In this document: positions 51,424 through 63,914 of the stretch, one piece after another
Layout of the letters: each line of letters begins with the position of its first letter
Numbering within the stretch: position 1 is the first letter of the stretch
Origin: Leptospira fletcheri
GTDB taxonomy: Bacteria; Spirochaetota; Leptospiria; Leptospirales; Leptospiraceae
Reading direction: 5' to 3'
Length of the DNA: 64,000 nucleotides
Assembly: GCF_004769195.1 (NCBI RefSeq)
Contig: NZ_RQET01000002.1
Location: forward strand, 1 to 64,000
Position numbers and translations under genes: made by a program
Notes under the pieces: generated by a model
What the model saw: only the letters and a program-made list of their open reading frames with translations
Told to the model about the DNA's origin: nothing
Database searches by the model: none

Positions 51424-52677
51424 ATGTTTCAGTGGATTCCTTTCGGTGATCTTAGAGTTCGGCACCTATTCAGGCGGATTCTATTCAGCAGCTACCCGAA
51501 CGACTTTATCGAGAAGAACTTAGCGGACATTCGCCAATCACTTGCGATCCACTACTCCTTCTGTATTTTAATCAGCCTCTTCACTTTTCTGATTCCCGAT
51601 TCCCGGACGTTAACGGGAGAACCGTTATTTTTACTGCATTCGAGCAGGGTCACATTGATTCTACTCTCTCTCCTATTTCTATGGAAGAATTCCCGAAAGA
51701 CGGATTGGAATCCGCAAAATATGGAATCGTACAAGGTTTGGTCTTCCTCGGTACTCCTCGTATCCTTTTTACCTTTCCTTTATATGGACGAGATCCATTA
51801 CGACATTTATCTACACCAAGCGACCGCCATCCTTTTGAGTATGAACATTCTGCTTTGGTTGACCACTTCCACAGTGGTTTTGGTCAATCTTGCCTTCGGA
51901 GGGGCTTTTTTCGGAGTCTGCTATCTCTCCGATTCCCTCTCGGAAGCGTTCCAAGAATTTCCGATTCTCCTGACCTACGTATTCCTAGGAACATTCGGAA
52001 ACGTAATCATGAACTACTGGAGAATGATGGATTACCGGGACAAAACCAAACTTTCCAGAGCCGTGATACGACTCCGTAAAAAGAACGATCAGATCAGAAG
52101 GATCTCCAATATAGACGACCTCACGAATCTCTACAATCGCCGCTATCTGATCGAACAGTTTGATATATTCAAAAAGCGGGCACGCAGATACAAATTCAAT
52201 ATGGGACTGATCATATTGGATTTGGACCACCTCAAGGAGACGAACGACAAGTTCGGACACATGACTGGGGACGAGGCCCTGCAGACCTTGTCCGCAGTGA
52301 TGAAATCCAGAGTCCGCGCCACCGACGTATGCGCCCGAATCGGGGGCGATGAATTCTGTATTCTTCTCGATTCCGTGGATCCGTTAGGCCTCGAAATGTT
52401 AAGCGAATCCCTTCGGAAAGGAGTGGAACACCAGGCCTTATCCGAAGAGGACGAATACGGAAATCCGATTTACGTCACCGTATCGATAGGCGCCACAATT
52501 CTACCCTTCGATCAGGATTTTACGTTCGACGATCTATACCAGTCCATCGATTCCGCTTTGTACGAATCCAAAGGCGCGGGAAGAAACAAGGTTACGATCG
52601 TAACCGCCCGTAAGCTGGAAAAAAAAAGAGATAAAACCTCTACTTCTTGGCCGCGGGAAGTTCGTATATATAGGTAA
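51424..52677 (+). CDS. membrane-bound diguanylate cyclase (GGDEF)
   Basis: A 417-residue protein. About six hydrophobic segments occupy residues 35-210 (SFCILISLFTFLIPD, VLLVSFLPFLYM, ILLTYVFLGTFGNVIMNYW), then a GGDEF domain: NIDDLTNLYNRRYLIEQ, LIILDLDHLKETNDKFGHMTGDEAL, and GGDEF itself at 307-311. An RxxD inhibitory site (Arg298-Asp301) lies exactly five residues before it, so c-di-GMP feedback is likely. It makes c-di-GMP from GTP. No EAL domain or recognised sensor module is present. The 183-base gap before it contains a perfect TTGACA at 51259-51264 but no good -10. Confidence 0.9.
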   Translation: MFQWIPFGDLRVRHLFRRILFSSYPNDFIEKNLADIRQSLAIHYSFCILISLFTFLIPDSRTLTGEPLFLLHSSRVTLILLSLLFLWKNSRKTDWNPQNMESYKVWSSSVLLVSFLPFLYMDEIHYDIYLHQATAILLSMNILLWLTTSTVVLVNLAFGGAFFGVCYLSDSLSEAFQEFPILLTYVFLGTFGNVIMNYWRMMDYRDKTKLSRAVIRLRKKNDQIRRISNIDDLTNLYNRRYLIEQFDIFKKRARRYKFNMGLIILDLDHLKETNDKFGHMTGDEALQTLSAVMKSRVRATDVCARIGGDEFCILLDSVDPLGLEMLSESLRKGVEHQALSEEDEYGNPIYVTVSIGATILPFDQDFTFDDLYQSIDSALYESKGAGRNKVTIVTARKLEKKRDKTSTSWPREVRIYR

Positions 52678-53026
52678 GTTCGCAATACTCCCCATCGCCG
52701 AAGTACGTCTGGGCCTTTTGTTCCAAAAAAAATAATCTGTGCTTTTGGTTTGGCTCCAACTCGTCCAGCCTTTGAGTCACCTGCAACTTGGCCGCTTCGC
52801 AGGAGGACTTTTTCATTTTAAAAAAATCCTGCTCTTCTACGGAAACGGTGGAGGCTTTTCCGACCGCATGAAACTCGTATTTATGAGGTCCTAAGGTGTT
52901 CACCGTAACGCCCGTCTCCATATGAAGCCTTTCTTTGTGCGTTCTAAAACAAGAGGAAAAAAGAAAGGATCCTGCAAAAAGCAGAATGAAAAGACGGGAA
53001 AGCACGAAATCTAGGCCAAAACTCAT
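52640..53026 (-). CDS. putative lipoprotein, unknown function
   Basis: The frame is open to 53062, but the ATG at 53026 follows AAGGAG by seven bases. The 128-residue product has a lipoprotein signal (RLFILLFAGSFLFSSC, Cys26). The mature part is charged and contains a second pair of Cys (SSCEAAKL; GEYCELTY), perhaps a disulphide. I recognise no domain. The 3' end overlaps the diguanylate-cyclase gene by 38 bases in convergent orientation. Confidence 0.65.
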   Translation of the reverse strand: MSFGLDFVLSRLFILLFAGSFLFSSCFRTHKERLHMETGVTVNTLGPHKYEFHAVGKASTVSVEEQDFFKMKKSSCEAAKLQVTQRLDELEPNQKHRLFFLEQKAQTYFGDGEYCELTYIYELPAAKK

Positions 53027-53097
53027 ACCGAAACTCCTTAACACATCTTTCGAAAATAACAATATTCTTTTTGAGAAATCAAAGTACGCTTCTCTTA

Positions 53098-54204
53098 TCA
53101 GGAAAGCGTGGGAGAAAATTCCCGCCCTTCGTACCGATCGTAGTTGTAGAGAAGGTCTCTCCGTTTCGGCTGAAAACCGCCGTCTTCGAGGAATTTCAAG
53201 GCTTCCTTTTCCGTTTTCAACCCGAAAGAGCGAAGCACATTTTCCTCGATCACCACGGAGGAGATATCATCCGCTCCGCAAAAAAGCGCGAGTTGCCCCA
53301 CTCCCTTTCCCAAAACCATAACGGAAGTTTCAATATGCTGAATATTATCCAGAAAGATACGGCAGATTCCCAGTACCTTCAGATATTCCGTGGTGGGGAC
53401 GGAACGCACCTTGAAACGCTTGGTCTGAGGCTGAAAAGTCCAAGGGATAAAGGAAAGAAAGCCCCCGGTTCTATCCTGTAAATTCCGGACCACGGTGAGG
53501 TGTTCTATCACTTCCGCTTTCGTCTCCTCAGAACCGAAAACGATATTCGCACTTCCGGGCAAACCCACTTCGTGACAGATTTCCATTGCTCGCACCCATT
53601 CCTGTGTACTCGCTTTTTTGGGAGAAATGATATTGCGCATCCGATCCGTCAGGATCTCCGCGCCGGCGCCCGGAACGGAATCCAGTCCGACACCTTTTAG
53701 AATTTCCAGGACTTCCGCCAAAGGTTTTCCGGTGATCTTTTCCAGATTGATGATTTCCACCGGAGAAAAGGCGCGAATATGCATGGTCGGATATTTTTTC
53801 TTAACGGAGGAAATCACGTCCAAATAATAATCGAAGGGAAGGTCCGGATATACACCTCCCTGCAAAAACATCTGGTCCGCTCCTTCCGCGACCGCATAAT
53901 CCATCTTTTCCAGGACTTCTTCCTTCGAAAGCACATAGCCCTTGCCGTTTCCGATCTCGTCCATAAACGAGCAAAAATTGCATTCCACATTGCAATAATT
54001 GGTATAGTTGACTACGCGAAACATGGTATAGCTCGCGGAAGTGAGGGGAAGAATTCTGCCCCGAAGCTCCCTTGCAGTTGCCATGATTTTTAAAGGATCT
54101 CCGTTCTCGTACAATTCCAGGGCTTCAGCGGGAGAAATCCTTTCTCCATCCAAAGCTTTTTCTAAGATAAAATCGGAGGGTTGGTTCTGGAAGATTTGTC
54201 TCAT
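53098..54204 (-). CDS. mqnC: cyclic dehypoxanthinyl futalosine synthase (MqnC)
   Basis: A 368-residue radical SAM enzyme of the futalosine menaquinone route. Cluster ligands are Cys71, Cys75 and Cys78 in [34 protein letters not shown] and IRAFSPVEI are typical. The choice of MqnC over the related MqnE and CofH rests on [19 protein letters not shown] and [13 protein letters not shown], which match MqnC in my memory. It suggests that this organism makes menaquinone by the futalosine pathway; other mqn genes are not in the window. It diverges from the EtfD-like gene, with about 300 bases between them. Confidence 0.82.
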   Translation of the reverse strand: MRQIFQNQPSDFILEKALDGERISPAEALELYENGDPLKIMATARELRGRILPLTSASYTMFRVVNYTNYCNVECNFCSFMDEIGNGKGYVLSKEEVLEKMDYAVAEGADQMFLQGGVYPDLPFDYYLDVISSVKKKYPTMHIRAFSPVEIINLEKITGKPLAEVLEILKGVGLDSVPGAGAEILTDRMRNIISPKKASTQEWVRAMEICHEVGLPGSANIVFGSEETKAEVIEHLTVVRNLQDRTGGFLSFIPWTFQPQTKRFKVRSVPTTEYLKVLGICRIFLDNIQHIETSVMVLGKGVGQLALFCGADDISSVVIEENVLRSFGLKTEKEALKFLEDGGFQPKRRDLLYNYDRYEGREFSPTLS

Positions 54205-54508
54205 TCTGGTATTGGCTTTTCCGTACTTCTTCCTTTCAGACTTTTCCTGTACCCGAAAAATGCGACTTCTTTTTCCATCTTTGATTTCAGAAAGGTAGGT
54301 TTTGCGACTAATTCTCGATTAATACAAAAAACATCCGTACCGATCTCTTACCTCATTCCGAAATAGCGCTTCCGAGAGAACGAAAACCCGATTCCTATGT
54401 CTTGTCGTATAGAACGGGCGTTACGCTAATTTTTCCTGGACAGGGTAATTCGCGATCGTTACGGTGCTTTTGAAGACCATCCAAAGACAAAGGTACTACT
54501 GAAAGATT
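54205..54508. other. 304-base spacer between mqnC and the EtfD-like gene, probable divergent promoters
   Basis: No ORF of note and no structured RNA was recognised. For the rightward gene a weak candidate promoter is TTGTCG (54402-54407), 17 bases, then GCTAAT (54425-54430); each element matches four of six consensus bases. An AAAGG lies upstream of the ATG at 54509 at a rather long distance. Confidence 0.3.
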
Positions 54509-56593
<2,085 letters not shown>

Positions 56594-56627
56594 ACGGCAA
56601 GCACCAACCGGTGATCATTCCTTTGGG

Positions 56628-56656
56628 AAAGCCTCCGATTTTCGGAGGCTTTTTTA
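56628..56656 (+). terminator. intrinsic terminator after the EtfD-like gene
   Basis: AAAGCCTCCGA, loop TTT, TCGGAGGCTTTTTT: an 11-bp stem running into a T tract, 35 bases after the stop codon at 56593. Confidence 0.9.
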
Positions 56657-56741
56657 TTCAGGAAACGGTCTCTTTTCCGTTTTAAAACCAGGGAAGGATT
56701 CCCTCCCTACTCCCGGGAAACTGTTCTAAAACGATCGGAAT

Positions 56742-56769
56742 AAAAAAAAGCGGAACAAGTCCGTCCCGC
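56742..56769 (-). terminator. leftward intrinsic terminator for the FlgO/CsgG-like lipoprotein gene
   Basis: Read on the minus strand, GCGGGAC (56769-56763), six-base loop, GTTCCGC (56756-56750) with one G-U pair, then eight T residues (56749-56742). It lies about 170 bases beyond the stop at 56936 and faces the rightward terminator of the EtfD-like gene. The rest of 56594-56935 shows nothing coding. Confidence 0.65.
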
Positions 56770-56935
56770 CTGAATCATCTGGTGCAAATACGGTACATAC
56801 GACGGAACGAAGACGAGAACCCTACGGAAGATTCCGATTTTTTAACGGGAAAAAGGGGATTTTTCCACCAAAACCGAATGGCGACGGAATCCTTGCTTTT
56901 GCCCCAAACGCCCCCCGAATTCCCGGAAGGGAGCC

Positions 56936-57535
56936 TTAATTCTTAAGTTTTTTGCTCAGGCGGTCGTACAGGGTATTTTCCACATCAAGCAGAGTCTGTT
57001 CCCCGTTATTAAAGATGGAATGTCCTTTTAAGATCGCTTCCCAGGCGATGACACCGCTCTCGATATCCACCGCTTTTACGATCACTTCCGCTATAAAATG
57101 AGCTCGTACTGCCTTTTTGGCAACGTTATAATGGGTGATCTTTCCGAAGAGGGCGTAATTCGCATTCAGTAGTTTTCCTATATTCAAGCCGTCACTTTCC
57201 GCCAAGCCGGTCTTACTGAACGTCATTTCGTTTACCAATTTGTCGACCCGACTTCTCTCCAATACGGTCAACCCGGTTTTGACCAATGCCATTTCCGCCT
57301 TTTCCCGATTCCGGTCCTCGATGATCTTACGACGGTTTTCCACAGCTTGCTTCAATTGCAGTCCTTCCGCCATGTCGAAAGGGAAAACGATGTATTTGTC
57401 CTTTCCCGGTTGGGAAATTCCGACTTTCCCCACGGTGACTTGCACTTCATATCTAGGCAATGCGCTCCGGCAATCCAGAAAGAGAAGGAGAGAGGAAACC
57501 AGGAAAGGGATATAAGGAAGGATTTTTTGATTCAT
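56936..57535 (-). CDS. FlgO/CsgG-like lipoprotein
   Basis: A 199-residue lipoprotein with signal peptide MNQKILPYIPFLVSSLLLFL and DC at 21-22 (lipobox LFLDC, Cys22). The mature part has the CsgG/FlgO-type pattern: a strand with FPFDMAEG, a region VKTGLTVLERSRVDKLVNEM, then GLNIGKLLNANYALFGKITH and AHFIAEVIVKAVDIESGVIA. Proteins of this group sit in the outer membrane or its inner face; some form secretion pores, while FlgO-like ones support flagella. Which holds here is not decided by the sequence. Expressed leftward, it has its own terminator. Confidence 0.7.
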   Translation of the reverse strand: MNQKILPYIPFLVSSLLLFLDCRSALPRYEVQVTVGKVGISQPGKDKYIVFPFDMAEGLQLKQAVENRRKIIEDRNREKAEMALVKTGLTVLERSRVDKLVNEMTFSKTGLAESDGLNIGKLLNANYALFGKITHYNVAKKAVRAHFIAEVIVKAVDIESGVIAWEAILKGHSIFNNGEQTLLDVENTLYDRLSKKLKN

Positions 57536-57815
57536 GTGTTCTCCAATTCGATGTGATTCGGAAACGATGTCTCCGTGCCCGCTTCGTTCGAGCGGCGGAA
57601 AAACGGATCAATGCTTACCGCAATACCTGATTTTTCAATCCAAACTTTGTTCTCGGCGGAAAAAGTAGCGGTACCGATTTGCTAAGCGAAATATAGGCCG
57701 CGCAAAAATGGCGAACCGGGATTCGAGCAAAGGAAAGATCGGACCCTATATATTCCGTTTTCTTAATTCCTTTTCCGTCCGCGCAGTCGAAAAATCGGGT
57801 TTCAAAAAATTCGAT

Positions 57816-59429
57816 TCAAAGCTTGGGAATCTCTTGGGTCGGATAATCCAAAAGCCGGATCTCCGGATTTTTCTTTTGAAAATACCCCTTTTCCCATTCG
57901 GAATCGAAGAGTAAGGCGGCTCTGCCGATGCTATCCGTAACGAGATTAGAACCGCTGGGAACCTTCCCCAAGTCCTCTGCCGGAAGCCAACAGGAAACTT
58001 GGTAAGGAAGGACATTGATATTGGTAGGAGCCCCATACTCGTCCTGCAACCTTCTGCGGAAAACCTCGAACTGCAATTGCCCCATCGCTCCGATCACGGG
58101 AAGTCCCCCGCCTACCGTTTGGGAGGTAAACAAATGCAGAATTCCTTCTTCCGCCAATTGTTCGATTCCCTTGCGAAAACTTTTTAAGGCCCCCGTTTCA
58201 ACGCAGGACAAAGTAGCGAAAATCTCCGGAGCAAAAACAGGCAGAGGTTTTAAGTCCGGCACTTTCCCCGACGCTAGGACGTCTCCGATGGAGTACGTTC
58301 CTGGATTGACGAGTCCGATAATATCTCCCGGATAAGCCTCGTCCACGGTATTCCTGTCCTGACCGAAAAAGGCGAAGGAGGAGGAAAGCTTCACCTGTTT
58401 GCCCAACCTTCCGTGGTTCACGTTCAGTCCTCTCTCGAACTTACCGGAACAAACTCGCAAGAAAGCGATCCTGTCCCGGTGCGCCTTATTCATGTTCGCT
58501 TGGACTTTAAATACGAACCCGCTGAAAGGGGTCGTCACCGGATCCAATCTGGAACCGTCTCTTAACGGAAAGTACAACGGCGGAGGAGCGATTTCCAAGA
58601 AATGATCCAAAAACAACTGGATTCCGAAATTGTTCACCGCCGATCCGAAAAATACGGGAGTGATCTTGGATTCCAAGAATTCCGTTAGTGAGAAGGTTCC
58701 GATTCCGTCCTCTACTAATTCTACCTCTTCCCGAAACGCCTTTAGAACCCAATCCTCGAACATGGAATCCAGACTCGAGTCCTCTACTCCGGAGCTCTGG
58801 AATGCGGATTTTTGAGCTCCTCCCGGAGTTTTATCGTACGTGTAGATCTTTTTATCGATGCGGTTATAGACTCCGCTAAAATCCACACCCGTACCGATCG
58901 GCCAAACCATCGGTATCGCCGTGATCTCTAAGACCTTTTCGATTTCGTCCAGTAGCGCGAAAAGCTGCTTCGTGGGCCGGTCCATCTTGTTCACGAACGT
59001 AACGATGGGAATCCCACGATCCCTACATACTTTGAAAAGTTTGATCGTTTGGGGCTCCACGCCCTTTCCCGCATCCAGAACCATGACGGCCGTGTCTGCG
59101 GCAATCAAGGTACGATACGTATCTTCGGAAAAATCCTCGTGCCCCGGAGTATCCAGAAGATTCAAAACGTGGTTTTTATATTCGAATTGCAGTGCAGCGG
59201 AGGTGATGGAGATTCCTTTTTCTTTCTCCATCTCCATCCAGTCGGAGGTCGCTCCCTTTCGATTCTTCCTCGCTTTTACGGCCCCGGCGAGTTGGATCGC
59301 GCCTCCGTAAAGCAACAGCTTTTCCGTAAGAGTGGTTTTCCCGGCGTCGGGATGGGCGATGATCGCAAAGGTTCTCCTGCGTTTTGTCTCTTCTTCTACA
59401 CTTCTTTGGGTTATCGCCGATTCAGACAC
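57816..59429 (-). CDS. prfC: peptide chain release factor 3
   Basis: A 537-residue translational GTPase. G1 is AHPDAGKTTLTEKLLLYGGA, switch I has KARKNRKGATSDWMEMEKEK, G3 is LLDTPGHEDFSEDTYRTL, and G4 FVNKMDRPTKQ. The prfC-specific PGDIIGLVNPGTYSIGD and LPYQVSCWLP near the end confirm RF3 rather than EF-G (about 700 residues) or TypA. RF3 recycles RF1/RF2 from the ribosome after termination. It has its own leftward unit; the 283 bases between it and the carbamoyltransferase gene hold no gene. Confidence 0.94.
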   Translation of the reverse strand: MSESAITQRSVEEETKRRRTFAIIAHPDAGKTTLTEKLLLYGGAIQLAGAVKARKNRKGATSDWMEMEKEKGISITSAALQFEYKNHVLNLLDTPGHEDFSEDTYRTLIAADTAVMVLDAGKGVEPQTIKLFKVCRDRGIPIVTFVNKMDRPTKQLFALLDEIEKVLEITAIPMVWPIGTGVDFSGVYNRIDKKIYTYDKTPGGAQKSAFQSSGVEDSSLDSMFEDWVLKAFREEVELVEDGIGTFSLTEFLESKITPVFFGSAVNNFGIQLFLDHFLEIAPPPLYFPLRDGSRLDPVTTPFSGFVFKVQANMNKAHRDRIAFLRVCSGKFERGLNVNHGRLGKQVKLSSSFAFFGQDRNTVDEAYPGDIIGLVNPGTYSIGDVLASGKVPDLKPLPVFAPEIFATLSCVETGALKSFRKGIEQLAEEGILHLFTSQTVGGGLPVIGAMGQLQFEVFRRRLQDEYGAPTNINVLPYQVSCWLPAEDLGKVPSGSNLVTDSIGRAALLFDSEWEKGYFQKKNPEIRLLDYPTQEIPKL

Positions 59430-59727
59430 TCTCCGTTTCTCCTTGCAAGGAATACGATTTTCCGGGCTCGGGCCTTGTCAGCACGAAAACCCCGGATTTA
59501 TTCACGGATTCGTATCTATCCGGTAAACGCCTCGTAATCAGATTGCCCCATATTCCATTCTCGAAACTTCGAATTCGGACTTTCCTTCTTCCGAATGGAA
59601 CGCTTTTTTCCCCGGAAAACACTCGGGAGGGGGAATCCCTCCTCCTATTTTTCCGTTTCCTTTTCCTCGCTTTTCAGGTTGTCTTGCATTAAGAGCCGTA
59701 GTTTTCTGGCCTTTGATCGTCGATAAT

Positions 59728-60660
<933 letters not shown>

Positions 60661-60762
60661 GACAGGATCTCTAAAAATCCGTTGCCGGGAGGACCCGCTC
60701 CGAGAACGCTGTTCCCAAGAACGGCCGCGATCGGCTTTAAAAACGGAAACAAAGGTATTTCT

Positions 60763-61752
60763 ATGTCCAAACAAACCCATCCCAAGGATGCGCTATTCGA
60801 AGGAGAGAAGCCCTTCCCCATCATTCCTGCATGCGAGCACTTTGCCGGATCCGAAAAACTGATTACCAAAGCTCTGGAACTCCAGAACAAACTCGGTGGC
60901 CTCTTCGACATCACGATGGACTGCGAAGACGGAGCCCAAACCGGAAAAGAAAAAGAACACGCGGAGATGATCGTCCGCATCCAGAACTCCGAGCTGAACA
61001 AGCACAATATGAGCGGGGTTCGTATTCACGATTATACCAACTCTTACTGGAAACAAGACGTCGACATTATCGTTCCTGGCGCGGGACAAAAGATCGCTTA
61101 CATTACCATTCCAAAACCGACGAAAGCGTCTCAAGTCGAAGAGATGATCGGGTACATTCAAAAAGCGGCCCAAAAAGCTGGAATCAAACGTGAAATCCCG
61201 ATCCACGTACTGATCGAAACCCACGGAGCTCTGTGGGATGTGGAAAAGATCGCAGCTCTCCCCTGGATGCAGGTCCTGGATTTCGGTCTGATGGATTTCA
61301 TTTCAGGACACCACGGAGCCATTCCTGCGGCTTGCATGAAGAGCCCGGGACAGTTCGATCATGAACTCCTACGTCGCGCGAAATCCACCGTAGTGGCCGC
61401 CGCTCTGGCACACGGAGTGATTCCCGCCCACAACGTTACATTGGATCTCAAAAACCAGTATCAAACCTACAAAGACGCAAAACGTGCTCATGATGAGTTC
61501 GGCTTCCTTCGTATGTGGTCCATCTACCCCGCTCAGATCCAGGCGATTCTGGACGCGATGTCTCCGGACTATAGTGAAGTTCAGACTTCTGCGGAGATAC
61601 TAGTAAAAGCCCAAGATGCAGAATGGGGTCCGATCCAGCACGCGGGAGACCTCCACGACAGAGCGACCTACCGTTACTTCTGGGAAGTGTTGCAAAAAGC
61701 GAAGATCACCGGAATCGCAATCCCGGAAGAAGCCTCAAAAAGATTCTTCTAA
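60763..61752 (+). CDS. HpcH/HpaI (CitE-like) aldolase/citrate-lyase family protein
   Basis: A 329-residue TIM-barrel lyase. The ATG at 60763 follows AAAGG; the frame is open to 60682 but the extra N-terminus is not protein-like. Motifs of the CitE/malyl-CoA lyase group are GLFDITMDCEDGAQTGKEKE (metal/acidic site), VRIHDYTNSYWKQDVDI, PIHVLIETHGALWDVEKIA (the barrel Glu), and LDFGLMDFISGHHG. Members cleave or form C-C bonds on acyl-CoA or keto-acid substrates, with Mg2+. The substrate here is not known. An intrinsic terminator follows. Confidence 0.83.
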   Translation: MSKQTHPKDALFEGEKPFPIIPACEHFAGSEKLITKALELQNKLGGLFDITMDCEDGAQTGKEKEHAEMIVRIQNSELNKHNMSGVRIHDYTNSYWKQDVDIIVPGAGQKIAYITIPKPTKASQVEEMIGYIQKAAQKAGIKREIPIHVLIETHGALWDVEKIAALPWMQVLDFGLMDFISGHHGAIPAACMKSPGQFDHELLRRAKSTVVAAALAHGVIPAHNVTLDLKNQYQTYKDAKRAHDEFGFLRMWSIYPAQIQAILDAMSPDYSEVQTSAEILVKAQDAEWGPIQHAGDLHDRATYRYFWEVLQKAKITGIAIPEEASKRFF

Positions 61753-61777
61753 TTTAAAAGGGAGAATCCATTTCGGA

Positions 61778-61810
61778 AAAGCCGCAGGTGAAATTGCGGC
61801 TTTTTTTATT
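61778..61810 (+). terminator. intrinsic terminator after the CitE-like gene
   Basis: AAGCCGCA, loop GGTGAAAT, TGCGGCTT then a T tract, starting 26 bases after the stop codon at 61752. It is immediately followed by the second dispersed hairpin repeat. Confidence 0.88.
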
Positions 61811-61848
61811 CCCCACCCTACTCTGGGTGGGGGCCGGTGCGGTGGTAC
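61811..61848 (+). repeat. dispersed hairpin repeat, copy 2
   Basis: A perfect 8-bp stem CCCCACCC / GGGTGGGG with TACTCT loop, followed by GCCGGTGCGGTGGTACC. It starts directly at the end of the intrinsic terminator. Copies 2 and 3 are ~160 bases apart, both in the 387-base gene-free interval 61753-62139; no gene is seen between them (a 77-codon frame at 61889-62122 on the minus strand is made of repeat sequence). Confidence 0.88.
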
Positions 61849-62009
61849 CCCGTCCAAAGCGACATCACAACGCGCTTAGCACGGATCCTTATTTATGTAA
61901 ACCTTTTTCCGTAAAAATTGTTTGTATGAGGTCCTGCATGTAAAGTGCGCAAAAAGAAGTCGTGGATATCAATTTTTTGTGATGGAGAAATGGCGGGATT
62001 GTCTCACCA

Positions 62010-62047
62010 CCCCACCCTACTCTGGGTGGGGGCCGGTGTGGTGGTAC
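62010..62047 (+). repeat. dispersed hairpin repeat, copy 3
   Basis: The same unit as at 61811, with one C to T change in the GGTGTGGTGG part. Stem CCCCACCC / GGGTGGGG is perfect. Confidence 0.88.
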
Positions 62048-62106
62048 AGCAATGCCTATAGCACAAAACTTTTCCTTGGGCAAGCGATTTTGCTCGTCCC
62101 TTCTCT

Positions 62107-62124
62107 GTAGGAGCTCCCACAAAG
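62107..62124 (+). repeat. short palindromic repeat GTAGGAG-CTCCCAC, copy 2
   Basis: GTAGGAGCTCCCACAAAG, a near-palindrome and variant of the unit at 50313-50330; it follows the third hairpin repeat by 59 bases, as copy 1 follows the first by 76. Confidence 0.7.
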
Positions 62125-62139
62125 ACGGAACCGTGAATC

Positions 62140-62580
62140 TTATTTATTGAATCGATCGTTCAACTTTCCGATCAGCTCGGAGAGACTACGTTCCATATAA
62201 TCCCAGGCCTTTTTGCTCATCGGCTCTAAGGGCATTTTTTTTTGGAGTTGTTTGAAGCGATCGAAGGATTCTCTGGCAAAATCCAGAAAACGACGAGGAG
62301 TGATTCCTAAGCGATCGAACTGCGCCTCGTTTGCATTGAATAGCTCGGCGACTCTTTCCCGGTACTCTCCTTCCAAAAAATAAAAACGAAGGTCCGACAT
62401 GGACTCATCCATCGTTTTATAGATCTTGGAGCCGGGACCATCCTCTTTCTTAACGGACGCTGGGGGATCAGGTCTGACTATGATGACGCTTTTTGACTTT
62501 TCCTGTTCTTTTTTTGCGAGTTTCTGAAATTTCTCCCGTTTCAGAACATCGCTTAGAGTCGTTTTCTTCTTTTCCGCCAA
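62140..62580 (-). CDS. conserved hypothetical charged protein
   Basis: A 146-residue protein, highly charged, without signal peptide or membrane segment. The N-terminal third is basic (KKKTTLSDVLKREKFQKLAKKE); the C-terminal two thirds are predicted helices by eye (RVAELFNANEAQFDRLGI, FLDFARESFDRFKQLQKKM, YMERSLSELIGKLNDRF). I do not recognise the family. It lies just downstream of the rhomboid gene on the same strand and is probably cytoplasmic. Confidence 0.6.
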   Translation of the reverse strand: MAEKKKTTLSDVLKREKFQKLAKKEQEKSKSVIIVRPDPPASVKKEDGPGSKIYKTMDESMSDLRFYFLEGEYRERVAELFNANEAQFDRLGITPRRFLDFARESFDRFKQLQKKMPLEPMSKKAWDYMERSLSELIGKLNDRFNK

Positions 62581-62748
62581 TGGTTTCGGACCCTTTTACG
62601 TTCTATGCATCGAAGACTCGATTCGAAACTAGCATATAAACTCGGAAAATTTGTGTCCAGTAGTTTACGCCGCTTTTTAGATTGGAGGACAAGACCGATC
62701 CCTATTCCCCTATCTTCCCGAATCGATTCGTACTCTCCGCATGAACCT

Positions 62749-63753
62749 TTAGACGAGAGGATCTTTTTCTCCCAACTTCCGGAGTTCGCAATTTTGTAGC
62801 CAATTGCATCGTAGACAGATCGGATCCTCCAGATTATAGGTCGGCGGCGGACAAAGATTCGTATCCTTGGCTTGGATGGGAAAGAGAAACTTCTTTTTTT
62901 CTTCCTTCGAGGCCAGAGACTCAAGAGTTGCGAGAAGGTCCTTGTTCTTACGGATTTGAATTTCGAAGGAATCCTCCAGGGATTCCGTTTTGGCCGGGAT
63001 CTCCCGCCTTCCCCGTTTCAGAAACATAGGTCCCTTAAAAGGTTTTCCCCAATGAGAAAGTAGCCTCCATCCTAAGAATCCGAACACAGTGCCTCCCAAA
63101 TGCCCCGAATTGCTCATCATTCCGAAAAAGGATTGATGACCTTCGTTTTGTCGGTACTGCAGAAAGGTAAAAAGGTCGTAAGCAAAACCCACCCCTACCA
63201 AAACCCAAGGAGCGTATTTCGCTCGCACAGGGGGAAAGACGAATCTCGCGTCCGGAAAAATCAGACCGAATACCGCCAGAATTCCGAATACGCCGCCGCT
63301 CGCGCCGATGGTAACCGTATGATAGCTATCCCAGGCGCTATATTCCGGAACCAAACCGGAGGCATGACCGATATATGCAAAAAGAAGAATAAAGATCCCG
63401 CCTCCGAGTTGGGACAACAGATAAATGGTAAAAAATTTCCATTCGCCTACGTAACGGCATACCCAGAAACCGAGGGTATAGAGACCGAACATATTCATTC
63501 CTATGTGTAGGAAGGGCATAAAAAATCCCTCTCCGACCACGTGCAGAAAACCGTAGGTGAACACCTGCCAGACCATTCCTTTTTCGACGAGCAAACTAGG
63601 ATTCAGACCGAAAAAGTAGGTTAAAATTCCGCTCCCGGACTCGAGCATCAGCAAAATCCAAACGAGAAGATTTACGATGAGGATGAGATTCAGCGGATGG
63701 AATATGGAAAATCCGAACAGCTTCAGACTAAACCCGGAATTTCTCTTTGCCAT
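62749..63753 (-). CDS. rhomboid-family intramembrane serine protease with Cys-rich C-terminus
   Basis: A 334-residue rhomboid. Six helices occupy residues 20-240. The catalytic set is present: HxxxN in HIGMNMFG (His83, Asn87), the serine in GASGG (Ser152), and His218 in SGHLGGTVFG. So the enzyme should be active, cutting membrane proteins within or near the bilayer. The C-terminal ~90 residues are soluble and end with a four-Cys cluster (Cys-x11-Cys-x2-Cys-x5-Cys in CPPPTYNLEDPICLRCNWLQ), which could bind a metal. Substrates are unknown. Confidence 0.88.
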   Translation of the reverse strand: MAKRNSGFSLKLFGFSIFHPLNLILIVNLLVWILLMLESGSGILTYFFGLNPSLLVEKGMVWQVFTYGFLHVVGEGFFMPFLHIGMNMFGLYTLGFWVCRYVGEWKFFTIYLLSQLGGGIFILLFAYIGHASGLVPEYSAWDSYHTVTIGASGGVFGILAVFGLIFPDARFVFPPVRAKYAPWVLVGVGFAYDLFTFLQYRQNEGHQSFFGMMSNSGHLGGTVFGFLGWRLLSHWGKPFKGPMFLKRGRREIPAKTESLEDSFEIQIRKNKDLLATLESLASKEEKKKFLFPIQAKDTNLCPPPTYNLEDPICLRCNWLQNCELRKLGEKDPLV

Positions 63754-63798
63754 TCAACAAGGATTCAGGGAACTGGTAGTGGAGTCAAGTAGGCAAAG

Positions 63799-63817
63799 CC
63801 GGGGCTGATCGCCCCGG
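63799..63817. repeat. inverted repeat upstream of rhomboid and mtnA
   Basis: CCGGGGC-TGATC-GCCCCGG, a 7-bp perfect stem with five-base loop, in the gap between the leftward rhomboid gene and the rightward mtnA start. No T tract follows strongly on either strand, so a terminator is doubtful; it could be an operator or RNA hairpin. Confidence 0.4.
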
Positions 63818-63914
63818 TTCGTCCTCATCCCTTGGGAGTTCGGGATGATTTCAATCACACTGTAATGATCGTAGGAAAGGAGGGGCCTCTTTAGCATTTA
63901 GGGCCAAAAAAATC

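Noticed and set aside
61889..62122. 77-codon minus-strand frame in the repeat region
   Set aside because: Its sequence is made of the dispersed hairpin repeat (PPPRVGW-like peptide), so it is not a gene.
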